Of a stretch of 64,000 nt of DNA, positions 12,781 to 24,916 are shown piece after piece. Position 1 is the first letter of the stretch; every line of letters begins with the position of its first letter. Origin of the DNA: Rotaria sordida (lineage: Eukaryota > Rotifera > Eurotatoria > Philodinida > Philodinidae); NCBI GenBank assembly GCA_905250125.1, contig CAJNOL010000248.1, positions 111,934 through 175,933 of the forward strand, read 5' to 3'. The notes beneath the pieces are model-generated. The model searched no databases, had not been told where the DNA came from, and worked only from the letters and a program-made list of their open reading frames with translations. Made by a program: the position numbers and the translations under genes.

Positions 12781-13039
12781 ATTTAAATCTAAAGTAGTAG
12801 TTGTTCTATTTTCAAAGAAAGTTTATCGATTGAATTCGTATTATGGCTTGTTAATAATGATGATGATAATAATGAACGAAGATTGTACAAATAAGAAATT
12901 ATCATAATAATTAATCTAAAGTTACATTTTTTTTTCTCTAACTAGAGTTTTTTTTTTCTTTTTTGTTAATATTAATACAAGACAAAAAAAAGAAGATTAA
13001 CAAACAAATAAATCAAAAAAAAGAAAATATAATAATATT

Positions 13040-13234
13040 TTAAGATGATGTTGATGTTAATCCTTGTTTTGCTAAGACTTTTAATACTTGAATAATAGCT
13101 TCTGGTTTAATATTTAATTTGAGTAATTCAAGAATTATTTTAAACATACGTTCGTCAATTATTATATTCGATAGACGAACTAATTCAAATAATTGACTTT
13201 CATCCAATTTTAAAGGTGTAAAATCATTCGACAT
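13040..13234 (-). CDS. MZT2: MOZART2-type mitotic-spindle organising protein
   Basis: This single exon encodes 64 residues. The start chosen is ATG at 13234, because a TTTCAG acceptor lies immediately before it; the upstream in-frame extension would be intron. The protein is almost only the MOZART2 core: QLFELVRLSNIIIDERMFKI followed by LELLKLNIKPEAIIQVLKVL aligns with the family pattern ELxxLaqlxgixxDxxvFxIlxdLLkxNVaPxAvxQvLK. MZT2 proteins bind gamma-tubulin complex components and help recruit or activate the ring complex at microtubule organising centres. Human MZT2 is about 158 residues; the long C-terminal tail is absent here. It lies 259 bp upstream of RPTOR on the same strand, so the genes are independent. 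MOZART1 was considered but fits less well. Confidence 0.85.
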   Translation of the reverse strand: MSNDFTPLKLDESQLFELVRLSNIIIDERMFKIILELLKLNIKPEAIIQVLKVLAKQGLTSTSS

Positions 13235-14369
13235 CTGAAAGACAAACAAACAAACAAATACATATACATAAATTCATGAATAATAATTTTATCTAATATA
13301 AACTATTTCTCCATAACGTTGAACTTTAAAAAATAAAAAAGAACACAAAGTTAAGATATTTTCTTAGTGAAAATATCTTAGGAAGCCAGCTTGAAAATCT
13401 ATCATTCTAGCGGAATAGTTATTGATTTAGTACATCCCTGCATACATATGGGCAATCATGACTTTTTGAGCTTACGGGAGGAGGCGTTCAACTATTCAAT
13501 CATTTTTAAGTCGAAACTATCTGCATCAATCAGCTATAAATACACAGAAAAGAACACAAGGTATTAGTTTATTGCTGCAGAGATACTTCATTTCGATAGT
13601 ATGTTTAAATATCATAGTCCTTCTCAAAAACATTGGTTTTCAAACTTTTTTCATAGAGACCAACTTTAACGAAAGCAGTTTATTATGTAAGTTTCAAATC
13701 GTTTCATTGTTCCTATGTTAAGATACAGCTATAGTAAAAATGTACCTTTTACATTGCTCATACACTGACAGATTCCATGCTCTTATTTCAAGATACGACC
13801 AAACCAAAAGATCTGAAACTTTTACAATAAACTATTCTCGTTAAAGTCTGTCTCTATAAATAAAATTCGAAAATCAGTGTTCTTGATGGATACTATGGCA
13901 TTGGTCTAAGAGTTCGGTTAAGATGTAGTAATAACCTAAGGGTCCAAACTGGTCTAGACTCAAAAGTGATTAATAAATTACAGGCTAACTTTGTTCGGTT
14001 AAATTCATAAAAATCCAATTTCTTTAATTATTCAAACTCAGAAGATCTGCTAAGATCGAATGAATGAACTATAACAAATTTTCTGCAATTCTACTTCATA
14101 TAATCATAAAACTAAAAACAAAAAGATCATCTTTCGGTTAATTTAATAATCAAAAATTGAAAAGATCACATTTTCTTGGTTAGTATTTTAATCTTCGAAA
14201 AAAATAAAATAAAATGAGATAAACATACACATACAAATATATATATATATATATACATATACATTGATCAGTGACAGTACAATAATTTGAATCGAGATAA
14301 ATAAATAAGACAAGAAAAAATAGATACAGTTTTTCTTTTTTTTTTTTTTTATTTTTGCTTCATATTATT
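13235..14369. other. Intergenic, with a palindromic repeat
   Basis: The stretch between LMBRD1 and MZT2 (both minus strand). It contains an imperfect inverted repeat at about 13610-13900 (ACTTTAACGAAAGCAGTTTATT against AATAAACTATTCTCGTTAAAGT) and a TA-repeat at 14238-14262. No gene seen. Confidence 0.6.
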
Positions 14370-17300
14370 TCACTCGATTAATGGTTCATCTTCAGTTTCA
14401 TCTTCATTTTCTAATAAACTTTCGACAGTATATTCGTGAATATTTGATTCACGATTACGAATTAATTTCAATAGAAAACTACCGACAAAGATCTACAAAA
14501 AAAAATATATATATAATCAGTAATTAAAATCGATGAAAACAAAAATATTCATTAATATTTACAATAAGAAATAACCAACTTAGACAAAAATAAATTGCTC
14601 CAAAAAACCAAACTTTATAGAAAAATCGAAGTATAATACGACCCATTACGGTCATTTGACATTCATCTAAAAAAACAAATATTTTTAATAAGATATATTT
14701 TAAATTCAATATAAGTTTTACTTGTTGTTACGAATTGCGTACATGATTGAATAATAACCGTTCCGTTCTAAATATATTCAAGATAATTATCTCGATCAAG
14801 AAAACATTGAGTTTTTTTTCTTGAGAGTAGCGAATAAATAACTAAAATCTTAATTCTTTACTCGTTCACGTACACGAAGGGTGCCAAGTATTGATAGAAA
14901 GAACCTCGGGTTTGGACCCTACTGGGTCTACAAAAATATGGATCCGTAGCTTCCTAATGAATACCTTAAAAAGAGTTCGAACTCTTAGCTTATTACTGCT
15001 GAGTTGGTTACATTGTTTGACACGTATCCACAACGTACTGTATGCAAACATTAGCATCAGCAACTTTCGAGATTTTTCTATAAAATTTCGCTTTATATGT
15101 TTTATCATCAGATGTAAGAAATTAGACCGAGGACAAGTACCAACCTTTCTGGACTATTGCTCTCTTTTCGTAAAGTTAAAATGTATTAGATACTATCAAT
15201 ATATAAATCTACCGGTTTGAATAAAGACGACTACAAGGATTTGATCCCAGGAGGAAATGTATGCAGGTTTGTAGGGAAAGATTGCCTCTGTCTATTATTA
15301 AGTTCTGTTGTGTACTAAAATTTTCGATAAATGGCGCCACATTTATTGTATACAGTCCATATAAATTGAAAGTATAAACCTTTGAGTTTTTGTGTTTTCA
15401 TTGTCATAAGTTGTTTGTTTATAAACTTATTATATATATATAGAGAGAGAGAGCTCGGAAAGCGCAGAATCTAATGGTATATTTATGTTAAACAATAAAT
15501 GCAGTTTGAAAATATAGTAACATTTTTTTTTTGTTTTGTAAAATACATTCATATTTATTATTCATTTCAGAAATCAAGAACGGTAAGAACTTTTGAAATA
15601 TCTTTCGATAGAAACAAGATAGAGATCTGCAGTTCTCATCATTTGAAAGAGAAGATGAATCTGTATTGGATCTCATATTTCAGATGTTCCTGATAACTTT
15701 TACTTGAGGCTTTAGTCAAGTCCTTTAAGATGTCGACGCTTCTAGAGAGGCAAAAAAAATGTAGTTTTTCTCAAAGACTACAGTAAAAAGTTAATTTTTT
15801 AAAAGACTTGGCTAAAGCTTCCAGGTAAAAGTTATCAGGAACATCTGAAATATGAGATCAGATACAGATTGAACTCCTCTTTCAAACGGTGAGAACCACA
15901 AATCTCTATCTTGTTTCTATCGAAAGATATTTCAAAAATTCTTACTCTTCTCGATTTCTGAAATGAATGTATTTTTCAAAACACAAAAATGTTACTATAT
16001 TTTCAAATACTCTTTTTATACTTCAAACTGTATCTATTGTTTAACATAAATATACCATTAGATGCTGCGTTTTCCGAACTTTCTCCTTATATATAATAAA
16101 CTTAAAACCAAACAAGTTACGGCAATGAAAACATAAAAACTCAATGGTTATACTTTCAATTTATATGGATTGTATACAGTGAATGTAGCCCCATCTACCT
16201 ACAAACCTGCATACATCTCCTTCCAGAATCAAATTCTTGTAATCGCCTTTAATAAATCCCGATAGTTCCTCTTCTGATCTCTAATTTTTAATTGAGTCTT
16301 TTTATTGACATACATTATTAATTACTGAATAATGTTGATCACCATAAATTGCATATTGAGGAATAAGAAGATAAACAAATACATTAATTGCAACCACAAT
16401 AAACATTAATAATGAACAAAGCATTAATATAGCTTGTGGTTTAGTTCCTCCACGAGAAAATCGATACATCTTTGAAAATAGAAAACAAAAAAAAGATATA
16501 AATAAATGAAACTAAACTTCAAATATATATCTAATCGTTAACATACTCGAATCCAAAAATACCAAATACCAATTTGTTGTAAACCATAAAGAGATGTTAA
16601 AATAATATAAACCATTAAACCAGTGAGAAATATATAACTGATTGGATAAAACTTCAAAAAAACAAAGAGATAATTTATTTAACTAAAAAAAAACAAAAAC
16701 CTATAATTTTATTATCTTACTTTTCCAGTCCATGTTAAAACAATATCAATAGGATTTGGTAATGTTTGATTGCCTTGTGCAAATATTTGTTTAAAATTTA
16801 TAAAATTAATACATTTATTAATATTACTTAATAAAAGTGAAATAAATATAAGTATAGCAAAGAAAAATAAAAGAGTTCCAAGAATTATTTGTATTGGTCG
16901 ATATATATAACGACATTTAAAACAAAAACTTTGTCGAATATTTATTATTAATTCTTCATTTCGACATAAAGCTGCATCTTGTTGTTCAAGTTCAGCTAAT
17001 TTACGTTTTTCACGATCTGGCATTGGAATATGACGTGGATACTAAAGAATAATGATAGACAAAAAAAAGCTATTAGCACACTTCCTGTTAGATTAAAATG
17101 TGAAACACAATCTAGTTGCTACTATTAATCACAAGAAAATCATTTTATTCTATCTATTTTGAGACGCATTTTTTTCATCATCCTTTAGAATAAAACTGAA
17201 TACAGAATAAGACGGTCCTACTGCCCATCCCTATTTTGTATATTTTCTTTATCTTTCTGTCATTTTTATTATCAAATACTTTTTCATTGTTCTACTTTTT

Positions 17301-20300
17301 TTTTCTATTAATAGTATGCACTATATGTTAAGATAATGATGATAAAAACCCTAAAAATTCATATTTTCTTTTTTTAAATATTTGTTTTCGTGTGATGAGT
17401 CATTATTGAAAACTTTAGTTATTGTATTTGAAAATAACTAAACAAACTAGCTATAAGATAACTAATAAGTACTTTGATGATCGAAAATTAAAATAATAAT
17501 TTTCACTGTCGTGTCATATGCTCAGCAATGTAAGAAAGAAGTAGTTCATATAAGGGATCTCAATAGGACGGACTGAGCTCTGCTCAAATATCATAATGAG
17601 ATGTGATTAATATACAGTCTGTCATCATTTGTGATGGCCTTGTTGCTAAGATGTCTGTAACAGGATAAGGATTTTATTCACGAGCAAGAGATATACAAGT
17701 TTGTAGAGACAGATTTCCTATATCTAATGTTGCATGTATTATGAAATTCTATTTCGCATTACTGAAAAGTCAATAGGTGGCGTCACTTTCGCTACGACTG
17801 ATCTGGAATGCGTTAAAGGTGGTGCTTTCCTCAGCTGCACTCAATAGAACTTAATTATGCATATATTATTAGATAGAAAAAAGTCTTTCACTACTAGTCT
17901 AGATACTTCCCATTTAGGAGTCAAAAATCATCGTGAAAGTTATAGTCGCCTTTCTATCTTAATGCTTCTTTTAGATTGTATTTCACAAAAAAATCTTCTT
18001 AGAATTTATTTATATACTCGAGTTTTTAATATTCGTATTTGATTGTGTATATCAGTACGTTGTTCTTCAATAGTTGCTTGTTGTAAACGTGCACTACGTT
18101 TACCACGAATTAATGATAATGGACAAGCAATAGAACCATAACCCTACATAAAAATAAAATGATTTTTAAATATTAATTTATTTATAATTATTTACTGTAT
18201 AGATTGTTAAAAGAAGAAATCCAATAATACTTAAAGTAAATATTGTAAATGAAATTGAATCTTCAATTCCTATAAGATTTTTTGTTTTATTTTAAAAGAA
18301 AAAAGAAACTATTGATTAATATTTTTATCATTTACTTGAACTATCAAAATGATCAATTAGATATTTTACATGATCCCATTCACTTGTTGAATTATCTGAT
18401 GGTAATGTTGCCAATTGAGGAACAAAGATTCTTGAAAGCAAAAACAAAATATATTATTTAAATATGAATATTCAATAAAATTATATACCCAAGTATGATT
18501 AAGATAATAAGAAAAATTAAAAAACCAATTGTCCATTTAATTGCTGAACGTATTCGCTAGAAAATAAAATAAATTGATTTATAGGATTTTTTTTGTTTTG
18601 TTTTGCATACTTTTGATGTTTCTTCTTGTTCTTCTTTTTCTTCATAATAGAAAAAGAGAAATGGATTAACAATAAAAGCCAAAAGAATGACAAGACCATA
18701 TAAAACTAGAAAATAAAAATCAATTTTATTTATGTACTTTTTTAAATAGAATATCTAGAATAACAAACAAAGCATTTTCTTTAAAATGAATAACACTACA
18801 AATAGAGAAGTTTGCTGGATATATACTTGCAAAAACCTAACATTCACTCAACTAGAAAGAATTTCTATGGCTTAATATACCGAACTTATCTGTTCGATAG
18901 TAAATAAGAACATGTAATTGAAGCAAAAGCCATGGTCAAAAATCTGTTAGAAGAACTTCAGCATGATTAAAATATAAAACACAATATGTTTAGAAGACAT
19001 TTTTTATTTAATTATTCAAAAATGAAATAAGGAAGTGAACCTTTTCCTGTAATAGAAAATCTCCTTGAAGAGGCGATGTGCCAAATACTCCCTCCTCTTA
19101 ATTGATTTCTTAAAAAATTGGAGCTTTAATTATATTATATGAGCTGAAAATATTGAAAGACTGAGATATGGATGTATTTGGTTGACTACAATACCCAAAT
19201 TACACACCCAACTATGAATAAGAAGCAAAATCAAAATCAGAGCTGAGCAGCTTTTCTAAAATCTTACTCGAATTCGTTTCAAAATATAAATATTTTTGAA
19301 TAGAAATCTATAAACAATATCAATAGAAATTTTATAGTATTACTTTTATTTTATTTGTTTTCAACAAATTAAAATATCTTTCATAGCATGAATACATTTT
19401 CTTTCAATCAAATGTTTTTCAAAAAATACTCTCTATTCAGATAGTTATACGTGATAAATTACGATTTGTGTATGATTGACCCTAGTGAGCACCGCTTGTG
19501 GTAAAGAATTTCGGCCTGATATACCCTATTAAGCCGAACTTCTGGCTTGTTTTCCTATCTTCCGGGAGAATTTAAATAACTCCGTCGTTATAAGCGCTAC
19601 AGAACTCGGGCTTATTTCAAATTAACGCTAGTCTTTGTGTGCAACTTTTTATTGGACGAAATTTTGAAACTCCATTTCCATTCATTTTTTATGACCATTC
19701 TATTGGACATGATGTTCAAAATAAGCATAACAAAAAAATGTTACTTCACAACAGGAAATCCCACTTTTCTTAGTCCAGGAATCAAGTATCAAAAACCCAT
19801 CCGATGAAAAGTTAGCTCTAACTCAGACCTTTACAACAGAAAAAAAATACATCAATGATACTCCGGACCGAGAGAAAGGTTATTTCAATTTTCTTGCCTA
19901 GAAACCATGTTTTGAGAGAAAAGTTTTAGAAATGGATTTTTTTATTCAAATTCAAAATTACAATGGTATATTTGTAATATATTCCAATGGACAGTTTTAA
20001 AATACGTAATAGATGAAGGTAGCTAATGCCATCTGACATGCCGGTTAATATAAAAATGTTCTATTCAATGATAAAAACTCAACTTCAATATATTTTTGAA
20101 AAATCCGATTTTCTATGGGAAGGTGATTAAGTATTAAATAGCAAAACTTTATTTTAATAGAACTATCAAAACAAAAACAAATAGTTTAATAATAATTAAC
20201 ATACCATAATATCCAACTTCGACATATTTTTGAATATGATCTCGTGTTGTTTGATTTGATGTCCACTCCTTACAAAAAAAAAAAATATTTTTTTAATACT

Positions 20301-20624
20301 AAATTCTTTATTATTATTTATTTTCTACTTTAAATGTTCCATTTGGATTTTTCATAAATGATACAAGAATAACATCAGTTGGTAATAAACTTGATGTTAA
20401 TAAAGCAATAATCAATGAAGTTGAACAAACTAATGTAACTAAATAATCTCGATTTCGTTTTTGTTGATAACGTAATGTAAATATAATTGAAAAGAATATT
20501 ATAAACTAACAAACAAAACAAAAAAAAACCAATTTATCAAAAAAAAAAGGACACTTATTAAATTACATACTAAACCAACAATTGCAAAAGGTAACCAACT
20601 ACCAAGTGATGCTAAAATCAACAT
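14370..20624 (-). CDS. LMBRD1: LMBRD1-type lysosomal cobalamin transporter
   Basis: Fourteen exons (transcript order): 20571-20624, 20329-20505, 20205-20268, 18611-18705, 18489-18556, 18336-18430, 18196-18269, 18018-18143, 16721-17041, 16547-16651, 16314-16469, 14722-14767, 14563-14666, 14370-14492; 1608 nt, 535 residues (human about 540). LMBRD1 is a polytopic lysosomal membrane protein needed, with ABCD4, to export vitamin B12 to the cytosol. About nine hydrophobic segments are visible. Family landmarks include NPNGTFKEW, FFYYEEKEE, a cytosolic Lys/Glu-rich loop (PMPDREKRKLAELEQQD), YGLQQIGIWYFWIRMYRFSR and IPQYAIYGDQHY. A 46-bp microexon is required to keep frame and supplies two luminal cysteines with its neighbour. 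The first ATG has an acceptor-like TTCTTAG 16 nt upstream. Three large introns carry the extra length. Confidence 0.95.
14810..14965 (+). repeat. Dispersed repeat, copy 2
   Basis: Same-orientation diverged copy of 3408-3562; see that entry for landmarks. Lies in the 1546-bp LMBRD1 intron. Confidence 0.7.
15212..16262. repeat. 1.05-kb palindrome in an LMBRD1 intron
   Basis: Arms of roughly 470-520 bp (15212-15733 and 15797-16262) are inverted copies. Outer landmark: ATGTATGCAGGTTTGTAGG on the left, CCTACAAACCTGCATACAT on the right. Inner landmark: ACTTTTACTTGAGGCTTTAG against CTAAAGCTTCCAGGTAAAAG. It holds no credible frame. A single-arm relative lies at about 17665-17790 in another intron of the same gene. 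Confidence 0.88.
17665..17790. repeat. Single-arm relative of the 15.2-kb palindrome
   Basis: Matches the outer arm of 15212-16262 in order: ATACAAGTTTGTAG, then a pyrimidine-rich stretch, then GGTGGCGTCACTTT (GGCGCCACATTT in the other copy). Strongly diverged. The rest of the 976-bp intron (17042-18017) shows nothing identifiable. Confidence 0.45.
18706..20204. other. LMBRD1 intron of 1.5 kb, no identified element
   Basis: AT-rich intron. The part around 19480-19660 is less AT-rich and may be an old insertion, but I find no clear inverted repeat or reading frame. Confidence 0.5.
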
Positions 20625-20958
20625 AATTGTTTGAAAGAATCTAAGAAAAAAAAACAACAAGATTATGTAAAGAGACAAGCTTAGACAGTTGAATAAATGT
20701 ATGCTTTCGTAATCGAACATTGTCTTGATTATATGATGATAATAATAATAATAATAATAATAGTAAAGACAAAGCTTTATCCAGACTTAAAAATGTACAT
20801 GTATTTTCAAGATAGTCAATTGAACAAATATAAAGACGCAAACAAACATGACAACAGTTGGATCAATACGGATTTAAATTTTTTTTTTATAATGATAATC
20901 ATCAACTATATAAGGAGGAGAACAATTTGTTCATTCATTCTTTATTCAAACTACAATA
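20625..20958. promoter_or_regulatory. Divergent promoter region, LMBRD1 / HOG protein
   Basis: 334 bp separate the LMBRD1 start (minus) from the HOG-protein start (plus). A TATA-box match TATATAAGG at 20907-20915 lies 44 bp before the plus-strand ATG, a good fit for a TATA-driven start near 20937. An (AAT)n microsatellite lies at 20737-20762. Confidence 0.6.
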
Positions 20959-22167
20959 ATGTACAATCATCATATTCTTTATTTGACTATACTTATATTG
21001 TGTCTATTCAATTTCATAGCATCAGCTACTCCTAATTGTCCGGTTGAAGGTATAGAAAAAATTTTAGTATAATTCGATTTGATTATTTATTCTTTTGCTA
21101 GCCGATCCAACAACAATTCTTAGTTGTGTTGCTATTGATGCTGTTGGTTTAGTTCAAGCAACAAAAGGTAATATACGAGGATTTTGTACTATGGCTGAAC
21201 GTTTTATGGAATGTCTTAAAACAAAAACAAGAGGATGTTTTGGTGAAGATGTAAGAAAAACAAAAAAAAAAATTTTTTTTTTTTAATTTGAATGATAACA
21301 AAAAAATATCAACGGATAATTTGTAGTTCGTACGTGGATCTCTTTCAGAATTAATTGAACTTTCACAAAAATGTTGTGTAAATAAAGAGGAAAAGGTGAA
21401 TGAAGAATGTCCATTTATTAGTAAGTTTTGTTTTTCTTCTTATTTAATAATTCAAAAAAGAAAAAATTTTATTTTATATTTTAGCAAAACCAAATTGTTT
21501 TTCTTTAACTGATATGGCAAAAACTTCCATGGGTACTGAAATTCTTATTAAAGATCTTAAAATAGGCGATCAAGTACTTGCTATTGATTATAATGATCAA
21601 ATAGTTTCAACAGAAATTATTTCATTTTTACATTATGAAAATAATTCTCAAAGTAAAAATAAAAAATTTATTTATTTAAAAATTTCTTTTTTTTTTTTTT
21701 TAGCTTTTTTTTATACATTTACAACTGAAACAGGTCATCATATATCTTTAACATCAGATCATCTTATATTTATTGGAAATGGTACATATATTCAAGCACG
21801 TTATGTTAATCCTAAATTACATAATCTTTATGTTATTGGAAATAATGGTCATTTACAATCATCATCTATTCGTTCAATTGATGTTCAACTCAAACAAGGC
21901 TATGCAACACCTATAACTCAATATGGAACCTTGATTGTTAATAATGTTAGTTCATCATGTTATTCATCTATTTATCATCATAATTTAGGACATATGGCTA
22001 TGGCACCTTTACGTTTAGTTCATCATGCTAAACAAATATTTGGTATTGTTAATAAAAATGAAATACCTAAAAATGGTATTCATTGGTATCCAAAAGCATT
22101 AAATAATTTTCTTCATATGCTTGGACCTTTAGCAAATATATTTACAACAACTATGGGACAAATTTAA
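20959..22167 (+). CDS. Secreted protein with Hedgehog-type Hint (HOG) domain
   Basis: Five exons: 20959-21049, 21102-21250, 21327-21420, 21485-21652, 21704-22167; 966 nt, 321 residues. Residues 1-23 form a signal peptide (hydrophobic core ILYLTILILCLFNFIASA). Residues 24-115 are a secreted module with eight cysteines (27, 39, 59, 68, 76, 96, 97, 108) that I do not recognise; it is not the Hedge domain. From C116 a Hint/HOG domain follows: nucleophile CFSL, block-B TSDH within LTSDHLIFIG, then GTLIVNNVSSSCYSSIYHH, GHMAMAPLRLVHH and NGIHWYPKAL, which match Hedgehog C-terminal domains. In Hedgehog this domain cleaves its own chain and attaches cholesterol to the N-terminal part; the same is inferred here. 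The residue before C116 is Asn, not the usual Gly. Poly(A) signals AATAAA lie near 22237-22250. TATA box upstream. Confidence 0.88.
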
Positions 22168-23189
22168 GAAACAACGATATAAAATTTATGTTTAATATCA
22201 ATTAAAAATAAAAACTTCTTTTTTGTTTTTTAGAAAAATAAATAAATAAAACATTTTTAGTTCGAAAATATGCAATATCATAAAGAAAAAAAAAAAAACT
22301 ACTATGATATTTTTTTACTCACCGAAGATTTTTGCTTTGTAAAAATTTATATACTGTTTGTTTTGTTTTTTTTTTTTCATATGTCCAACATGACTCTAAG
22401 TCATAAACAATCTATGTATATTAACCAATCATAACAAATTCTGAATAGATGACGCTCTCGTAATCATCCATGTAGGATGAAGAAATATATTTTCATTCGT
22501 TTGTACTTTTTGTCTATGTTTATTCTTGATTTTTTACCAAAGAGAAACAAATATCTTACTTTTTCTACACGCACATGGCGTTCTCTGAGGAAAAAACAAA
22601 CATTTTGTTTTTTGATCTTCTTGTTATCATAAAATAATAAGAAAAAAGAACAACAAAAGACGTTTTTCTGACTTTTTTCGCCAACAATATTCCAGAGACT
22701 ATCGATGAAACGTATTGACTTCCATTAATGATTGTGCTAACAATGGCAGACAGGAATCCGGGAACACATTATCTCGTTTGACTCAATATTTCTCTTGATG
22801 ACACACAATCTTGGGATGCTCGAGAAATGATAATCTTTAATTAATCATATTGATACATTCAATGATCTGGATTCATGTGAAGAATATTTTCGATTGTAGC
22901 AAACTATACTCATTCTAGACAAAAAAGAAAGATGGGACTACTAAGCATGACAAAACTCAAAGGTTTCTATCACAAAATTTTCGACTATGCAGAAGTGTTC
23001 AGTCGATGAATTTTGTAACCGATCGTTTGCTATTCTCACATCAACACTCTTTTGATTCAATCTAAATCATTAATTTTGTGTAAACATTAAACACTGATAA
23101 CAATAATCTTTGTTTTTGAATGTTAGCATTTGTGAATGGTTTGTTTGTTTACAAAAAGAAAAATATTAATTTCTTCTATCGAATGAGAT

Positions 23190-23476
23190 CTTCAAGAGCC
23201 GATCTCGAGTCTCTATTCAAGACGATGAACATGAATCTATCGTCATGGAGCACGAAGTCATTCGATCGGTGTTAAGTTTACATCGAATTAGGAACAGTTA
23301 AGATGTATGCGAGAATGTCAGGAAAATCGATTTGATTCAATCAAAGCCGAAGGACAAGACGTAGTCGATCACTATGTAATGATGATCGAATCGATGCTGG
23401 CATTTGACTACAAGTGTTCATCGATTCGATATCATTTTAATGTTGTTCGAAAGTCGACGAAGTGAATTGTCGAAGC
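23190..23476 (+). pseudogene. Frame-broken coding relic of unknown family
   Basis: Two adjacent frames read as protein-like: ESIVMEHEVIRSVLSLHRIR followed by an in-frame TAA (about 23299), then after a frame change QENRFDSIKAEGQDVVDHYV and MMIESMLAFDYKCSSIRYHF to a stop near 23466. Base composition is clearly less AT-rich than the flanks. One stop and one frameshift separate a plausible continuous helix-rich protein. I do not recognise the family. Confidence 0.45.
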
Positions 23477-23819
23477 ACACCAAGATCATTTTCGTAATGA
23501 TTTTATTGTTTTTTTGATCGATCAAAATAGATTTTAATAAATACATGAATGATATTTTTCAAATAGAAATCTTTTAGTACGAACGTATGCTTATTTATTC
23601 GTTGGACAATCAAAAAGAAACGACCTTAATCATCATTTATTAATAATCTTGGAAAAAAACGAACTCTGTTGACTTTCTTTGTTGTTTATGATCAACTTGC
23701 ATGAACAACTCATCAGATTTTGACATTCATTTTAAATGTCAATCACCAATACATTTTTAAAAATGTCATTTTATTGACATATCCAACGTTGATTTACTGC
23801 TGTAATGCTGAATTCCAAT

Positions 23820-24150
23820 CATCTACTGAGAAGTAAGTGCTCTCATGTCGCACGTTTGTTCGCACTACCGATGGCAGTGCTTACAACTTTTGGTTTCGGT
23901 TATCAACGATTACAGAGTATTTTCTATCCAAATTCGAATTATTTATTAGAAAGCATTCAAATTAACCTGGCACAGGCGGCTCATACACATCAACATTATC
24001 CTAGTGCACCGAAAAACGATTCAATTCTGTCAATTTTAACAGACTTAAAAATGATTCATCGGTTTTAGTACAATACTTTCAAAATAAAAATGCCGACATA
24101 GTGCATATTACACCAATCAGTATACTAGTGGTAGTTTTTCAGTGATTATC
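23820..24150 (+). repeat. Dispersed 0.35-kb repeat, copy 1
   Basis: Diverged same-orientation match to 29540-29985. Shared stretches include TGTCGCAC, TAGTGCTTAC-like, TTATTAGAAAG, ATTCAAATT, CAGGCGGCTCA and CAATTCTGT with AGTTTTAACAGA nearby. The open frame at 23805-24068 is not conserved in copy 2 and is not called a gene. Possibly a solo LTR or non-autonomous element; no terminal structure could be fixed. Confidence 0.7.
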
Positions 24151-24916
24151 ATATAGGAAGTTCAATGATGCCATTAAACCGTTCTTAATTAATATAAATG
24201 ATTAAGTAAAATTACCAGAACATGACATTAATCAAGTTGTATTCAAAGACAAAATAGTTCACCCATAAAAAACTGTGATTCTACCATAAATTTGTCGAAA
24301 TTTTTGAATTTGATTTCTCCATTCATGAGTTGTCTATGTCAATAAGGTAGTAAAATTTAAAGAAAACATCGCTGTATACTCATTAAAAGTTGACAGTCCT
24401 AAACCAATAGAATCAAGCTTGAAAATTTCAACAAATCAGTTATAGACTCGGATTCTTCATTCCTGAAAACCATTGATCAAGTTTTATAAAATCTTGTTAC
24501 TTTTTCAAAATATGCTTTTCCTGATCGAAAAACCTATAATAAGACGAATCCGCTATCTTAATCACCGATTTACTTCAGTTTTCTGATTATTCAGAACAGT
24601 AAAACTTACACAATGCATTCTACTGATTAATTAGTTATTTATTGTATAGTATCGACTCATCCTGTTTATCAACATTATATATAACTATTTATTCTAAATA
24701 TATGGTACATTTTCAATTATATATATGTTAGATAGATCAGACTTTGAATTTGATTAAAAATGCTTTTGTTAGATATTTTTTTGCAATGATTGAGTTGATA
24801 GATGTTTTTGATTGTCTTACAATATTTTCTTGAATAAGTTGAATTTCGCTATAAGACAAAATGGTTTAAATTCAGTATTTAGTATCCATACGTTGTAGGC
24901 CTGTTTGAGATCATGA

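Larger units (their letters stand above)
22168..24916. other. Intergenic, with gene relic and dispersed repeat
   Basis: Apart from the broken coding relic at 23190-23476 and the repeat at 23820-24150, nothing recognisable is seen. The two neighbouring genes (HOG protein plus, TRIM-like minus) converge on this interval. Confidence 0.6.

Noticed and set aside
13040-13234. MOZART1 instead of MOZART2
   Set aside because: The residue pattern around DxxxFxIxxxLLKLN and the Q-x-L-K end match MOZART2 better.
13040-13249. Five-residue N-terminal extension of MZT2
   Set aside because: The extra codons lie upstream of a TTTCAG acceptor and are most likely intron or leader sequence.
20697-21035. Plus-strand open frame of 112 codons
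   Set aside because: It overlaps the divergent promoter, the TATA box and the HOG signal peptide in another frame, and its product is low complexity (poly-Ile from an AAT repeat).
21653-21703. Read-through of the 51-bp segment in the HOG gene as coding
   Set aside because: The segment is divisible by three and open, but it is Lys/Phe low-complexity, has a GTAAAA donor and a poly-T plus TAG acceptor, and removing it restores the HOG alignment.
23805-24068. Open frame of 87 codons in the dispersed repeat
   Set aside because: The diverged copy at 29540-29985 does not keep the frame, so protein function is not supported.
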